A stretch of DNA of 34,253 nt from Shewanella sp. TC10 (GTDB lineage: Bacteria; Pseudomonadota; Gammaproteobacteria; Enterobacterales; Shewanellaceae). Each line of letters starts with the position of its first letter. Position 1 is the stretch's first letter. The notes below the pieces were generated by a model. That model ran no database searches and was not told the origin of the DNA. It was given only the letters and a program-made list of their open reading frames with translations. The stretch is from positions 13,187-47,439 of the forward strand of contig NZ_VKHR01000044.1 in assembly GCF_009663145.1 (NCBI RefSeq), read 5' to 3'. This document shows positions 32,142 through 34,253 of this stretch, in pieces. The position numbers and the translations under genes were made by a program.

Positions 32142-33653
32142 TTAAATATTGGCTCTTTTCTTCACTTCTTTTAGATTACCTTTAACTGCTTTGGTTAAAC
32201 GTTCTCCAAAATCTTTATCTGCTTGGTAAAAATAACTTAGCATTTGGTGTTTAACGTCTGTATTTACCACTTTCCCTAAATCTCCGGATAGATTAGTAAT
32301 CAAATCAGTTTTATCTTGCTCACTTAAGCTTCTATAAAGCACACCTGCTTGGGTAAAGTTATCCTGTTTTTCAATAACGGCTTGCTGCACTGTACCTGAT
32401 AAAGGCGTGTTGACCGCTTTGTAGCGAGCATCGTCAGTCAAGGGCAGGTTTCTGCTTGGTTGATAGTTAATATCTGAGCTTGTATTAGCGTAATTAGCCG
32501 CGCCTTCTTGATTGTGATTAGCGACTTTGACCTTAGCTTGGTTAATTGGCAGCTGGGATAAGTTTGCGCCTAGGCGGTATAGTTGCGTGTCCGCATAAGA
32601 GAAAATACGTCCCTGAAGTAACTTATCCTCTGAAGGTTCAATACCAGGAATTAAGTTAGAAGGCGCCATGGCAACTTGTTCTGTTTCTTGGAAAAAGTTA
32701 TCTGGCACGCGGTTTAGGGTCATTGTGCCTACTGTTGTTTCTGGCACATCTAACCACATCTTTGTTGCGTCAAGTGGGTTGTAATCAAACTTGTTTAGAT
32801 CATTGGGACTGAGTACTTTTACTTTAAGATCCCACTTAGGGTAGTTGCCTTTGTTAATCTCACTATAAAGATCTTCCGTTAAGTGGTTGAAGCTTTTACC
32901 TTGAATTTCAGTCACTTCATTAGGTCTTAGCCCTTCAACACCTTGCTGGCTAACCCAGTGGAATTTAACGTAATTAACTTGGTTTTCGTCGTTAATAAAT
33001 TTGTATGCATGTACACCCCAGCCATCCATTTTGCGATAACTTGAGGGCGTACCTAAGTTGGTGTAAACCCAAGTGAGCATGTTAGTGGCAGTCGCTTCAT
33101 GACTGAAAAAGTCGAAGAAACGGTTCGGATCTTGAAGGTTAGTCACTGGTGATGGTTTTAATGAGTGCACCATATCAGGAAACTTAATGGCATCACGGAT
33201 GAAAAATACAGGTAAATTATTACCTACAAGATCCCAATTACCTTGATCTGAATAGAAACGCGTCGCGAAACCGCGTGGATCCCTTAAGGTTTCTGGTGAG
33301 CCTTTTGAGTGAACGACTGTTGAAAAACGAACAAACACTGGCGTCGTTTTGCCTTTTTCTGCAAAAGGAGCTGCTTGGGTCAGGTTGCTTAAATCGGTAC
33401 TTGCTACAAATTCACCATGGGCACCGGTTCCTCTAGCGTGAACAACACGTTCAGGAATACGTTCACGAGCGAAACGTTGTAGTTTCTGAATTAAGTGGAC
33501 ATCTTGTAGAAGTACGCTGCCATTACTTCCAGCTGTGATTGAATTTTGGTTGTCGCCTACTGGAGCGCCATTATCACGGGTTAATGTTTCAGCTTGAACA
33601 CTAAAAACCATACTCATTGATAATATTAAACAGCTCTTTTTTGTTATATCCAT
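32142..33653 (-). CDS. katB: Periplasmic heme catalase, KatB type
   Basis: This is a 503-residue small-subunit (clade 3-like) monofunctional catalase, 2 H2O2 to 2 H2O and O2. A signal peptide (MDITKKSCLILSMSMVFSVQ, ending A at 21) sends it to the periplasm. Catalytic His72 (RVVHARGTGAHG), Asn145 (DLVGNNLPVFFIRD) and proximal heme ligand Tyr353 (RIFSYADTQLYRLG) are all seen. GAGAG stands 6-7 bases before the ATG. It is followed by an ankyrin gene in the same direction, the katB-ankB arrangement. Regulation by an oxidative-stress factor such as OxyR is expected for the family but no clear site was recognised; a 14-bp palindrome lies about 80 bases upstream of the start. Confidence 0.95.
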   Translation of the reverse strand: MDITKKSCLILSMSMVFSVQAETLTRDNGAPVGDNQNSITAGSNGSVLLQDVHLIQKLQRFARERIPERVVHARGTGAHGEFVASTDLSNLTQAAPFAEKGKTTPVFVRFSTVVHSKGSPETLRDPRGFATRFYSDQGNWDLVGNNLPVFFIRDAIKFPDMVHSLKPSPVTNLQDPNRFFDFFSHEATATNMLTWVYTNLGTPSSYRKMDGWGVHAYKFINDENQVNYVKFHWVSQQGVEGLRPNEVTEIQGKSFNHLTEDLYSEINKGNYPKWDLKVKVLSPNDLNKFDYNPLDATKMWLDVPETTVGTMTLNRVPDNFFQETEQVAMAPSNLIPGIEPSEDKLLQGRIFSYADTQLYRLGANLSQLPINQAKVKVANHNQEGAANYANTSSDINYQPSRNLPLTDDARYKAVNTPLSGTVQQAVIEKQDNFTQAGVLYRSLSEQDKTDLITNLSGDLGKVVNTDVKHQMLSYFYQADKDFGERLTKAVKGNLKEVKKRANI

Positions 33654-33969
33654 TTCATTCTCTCAATTAACAAGTCACGCTCTTTCTGCCTGTGAATAAG
33701 TTAAACGTAAAAAGTAATTAGATATAGTTAAATTAATCGATTAATCAAATCTGAAAATACTGTTAAGCTGAAGTTAATGCATTGAAAGTACCTCAGCTTT
33801 TAAGCGCTGTAGTGCTTTCGGTAAATAAAATGAATCAACAGAAATGATAAAAGTGATGTGATTTCTTAAGCTTCAACCAATTAGTCTAGGCTGATTGAAT
33901 ACTGCATGTTGTAGGGAAACGTATCAATTCTGCTTGAAAGTGATAATGGATATATATTCACAAGATAGG
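33654..33969. other. AT-rich gap upstream of the catalase gene
   Basis: No gene is seen in about 315 bases. The stretch must contain the catalase promoter on the minus strand. The only distinct item is the 14-bp palindrome listed separately. Confidence 0.4.
33732..33745. promoter_or_regulatory. 14-bp perfect palindrome upstream of katB
   Basis: ATTAATCGATTAAT is its own reverse complement and lies about 80 bases upstream of the catalase start codon, a plausible operator position. It does not match an OxyR half-site pattern that I can name. Confidence 0.3.
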
Positions 33970-34000
33970 AAGCTTAACCTGCTATTTACAGGTTAAGCTT
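33970..34000 (-). terminator. Strong hairpin after the SYLF-domain gene, probable terminator
   Basis: AAGCTTAACCTG (33970-33981) and CAGGTTAAGCTT (33989-34000) form a perfect 12-bp stem with a 7-base loop, just past the stop of the minus-strand gene. The following T run is poor (TTCCTATCTT), so termination may be partial. Confidence 0.5.
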
Positions 34001-34011
34001 AAGGGAAACCT

Positions 34012-34253
34012 TTACTTAGCATCAAAGCTAAAGGCTTGTCCTGCGATGGCTGCTTCATACATAAAACCGCCTTTAGCGGCAGTGAAAATGGCCATGCCAT
34101 TCATGTAAGTTGCTTTTGCCGCTGTGCGGTTACCCGCGTTACCTGCTGCTGCCGAGTTACCAGTAGAGCCGACTTGTGCATTGGCACCAACGGTAATCGC
34201 TACTGCTGATGCTTGTGCGCTAAATTCAAAGGTGCCGCTAGTAAAGGTTTCCC
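34012..34253 (-). CDS. C-terminal part of a probable SYLF/YSC84-domain lipid-binding protein
   Basis: The reading frame enters from the right edge and ends at TAA (34014-34012), giving 79 residues. It starts ETFTSGTFEFSAQASAVAIT, continues VGANAQVGSTGNSAAAGN, and ends FMYEAAIAGQAFSFDAK. A glycine/alanine-rich beta segment followed by a short M-A-I-F-T-x-A-K-G-G-F-M-Y-E-A-x-I-A-G-Q end is the pattern of the Ysc84/SYLF domain C-terminus, which binds lipids and in bacteria is usually exported. The N-terminus is outside the window. Only the tail is visible, so the call is moderate. Confidence 0.65.
   Translation of the reverse strand, partial: ETFTSGTFEFSAQASAVAITVGANAQVGSTGNSAAAGNAGNRTAAKATYMNGMAIFTAAKGGFMYEAAIAGQAFSFDAK

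Overview
The window looks like chromosomal DNA of a marine gammaproteobacterium, most likely Shewanella or a close Alteromonadales relative. This is inferred from gene content: GlyGly-CTERM secreted proteases, a periplasmic catalase followed by an ankyrin protein (KatB-AnkB type), YgiQ, a fused ThrE-type exporter, a BamA/TamA-family barrel, and several dispersed mobile repeats. No rRNA, tRNA or CRISPR array was seen.

Layout. 1-724: 3' end of an IS110-family element, abutting copy 1 of a structured dispersed repeat. 725-1330: small secreted protein with an HExxH motif. 1784-6664: exported S9 prolyl oligopeptidase and a membrane-bound winged-helix/beta-propeller regulator, both on the minus strand. 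7017-15036: two large divergent subtilisin-like (S8) proteins, both with GlyGly-CTERM tails. The plus-strand one keeps its catalytic residues. The minus-strand one has lost the catalytic Asp and Ser. 15328-17577: two paralogous orphan periplasmic binding proteins flanking a small lipoprotein. 17731-19422: POTRA/beta-barrel protein. 19447-19727: MITE-like element with perfect 19-bp terminal inverted repeats. 20049-25149: ThrE-type exporter, MAPEG protein, YgiQ radical-SAM protein and a small exported protein. 25510-27040: mosaic of mobile pieces, holding copy 2 of the structured repeat (inverted), another hairpin-rich block, and a pair of RAYT-type ends around an AT-rich two-gene remnant and a truncated transposase. 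27081-31152: three-gene minus-strand operon (MBL-fold protein, NAD-dependent epimerase, SDR) divergent from an AraC-type regulator. 31404-33653: periplasmic catalase and ankyrin protein. 34012-34253: C-terminus of a probable SYLF/YSC84-domain protein running off the window.

Most interesting. (1) The two copies of the structured repeat (about 391-600 and 25531-25750) keep an 8-nt hairpin loop while both stem strands change together, and the small ORF in one copy is stopped in the other. That argues for a structured RNA. Its two leading hairpins carry ATGGAT and ACGGAT loops, which fit the AYGGAY pattern of the TwoAYGGAY RNA motif, and the IS110-family element ends inside the first of them. (2) A pseudo-subtilase faces an apparently active subtilase across a shared promoter region. 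(3) A coupled two-gene remnant, perhaps effector plus membrane immunity protein, lies between RAYT-type ends.

Several long reading frames open only at an upstream TTG. Starts were moved to the codon with a ribosome binding site or directly before a signal peptide where that was clearer. All functions are read from motifs by eye; no database search was made.
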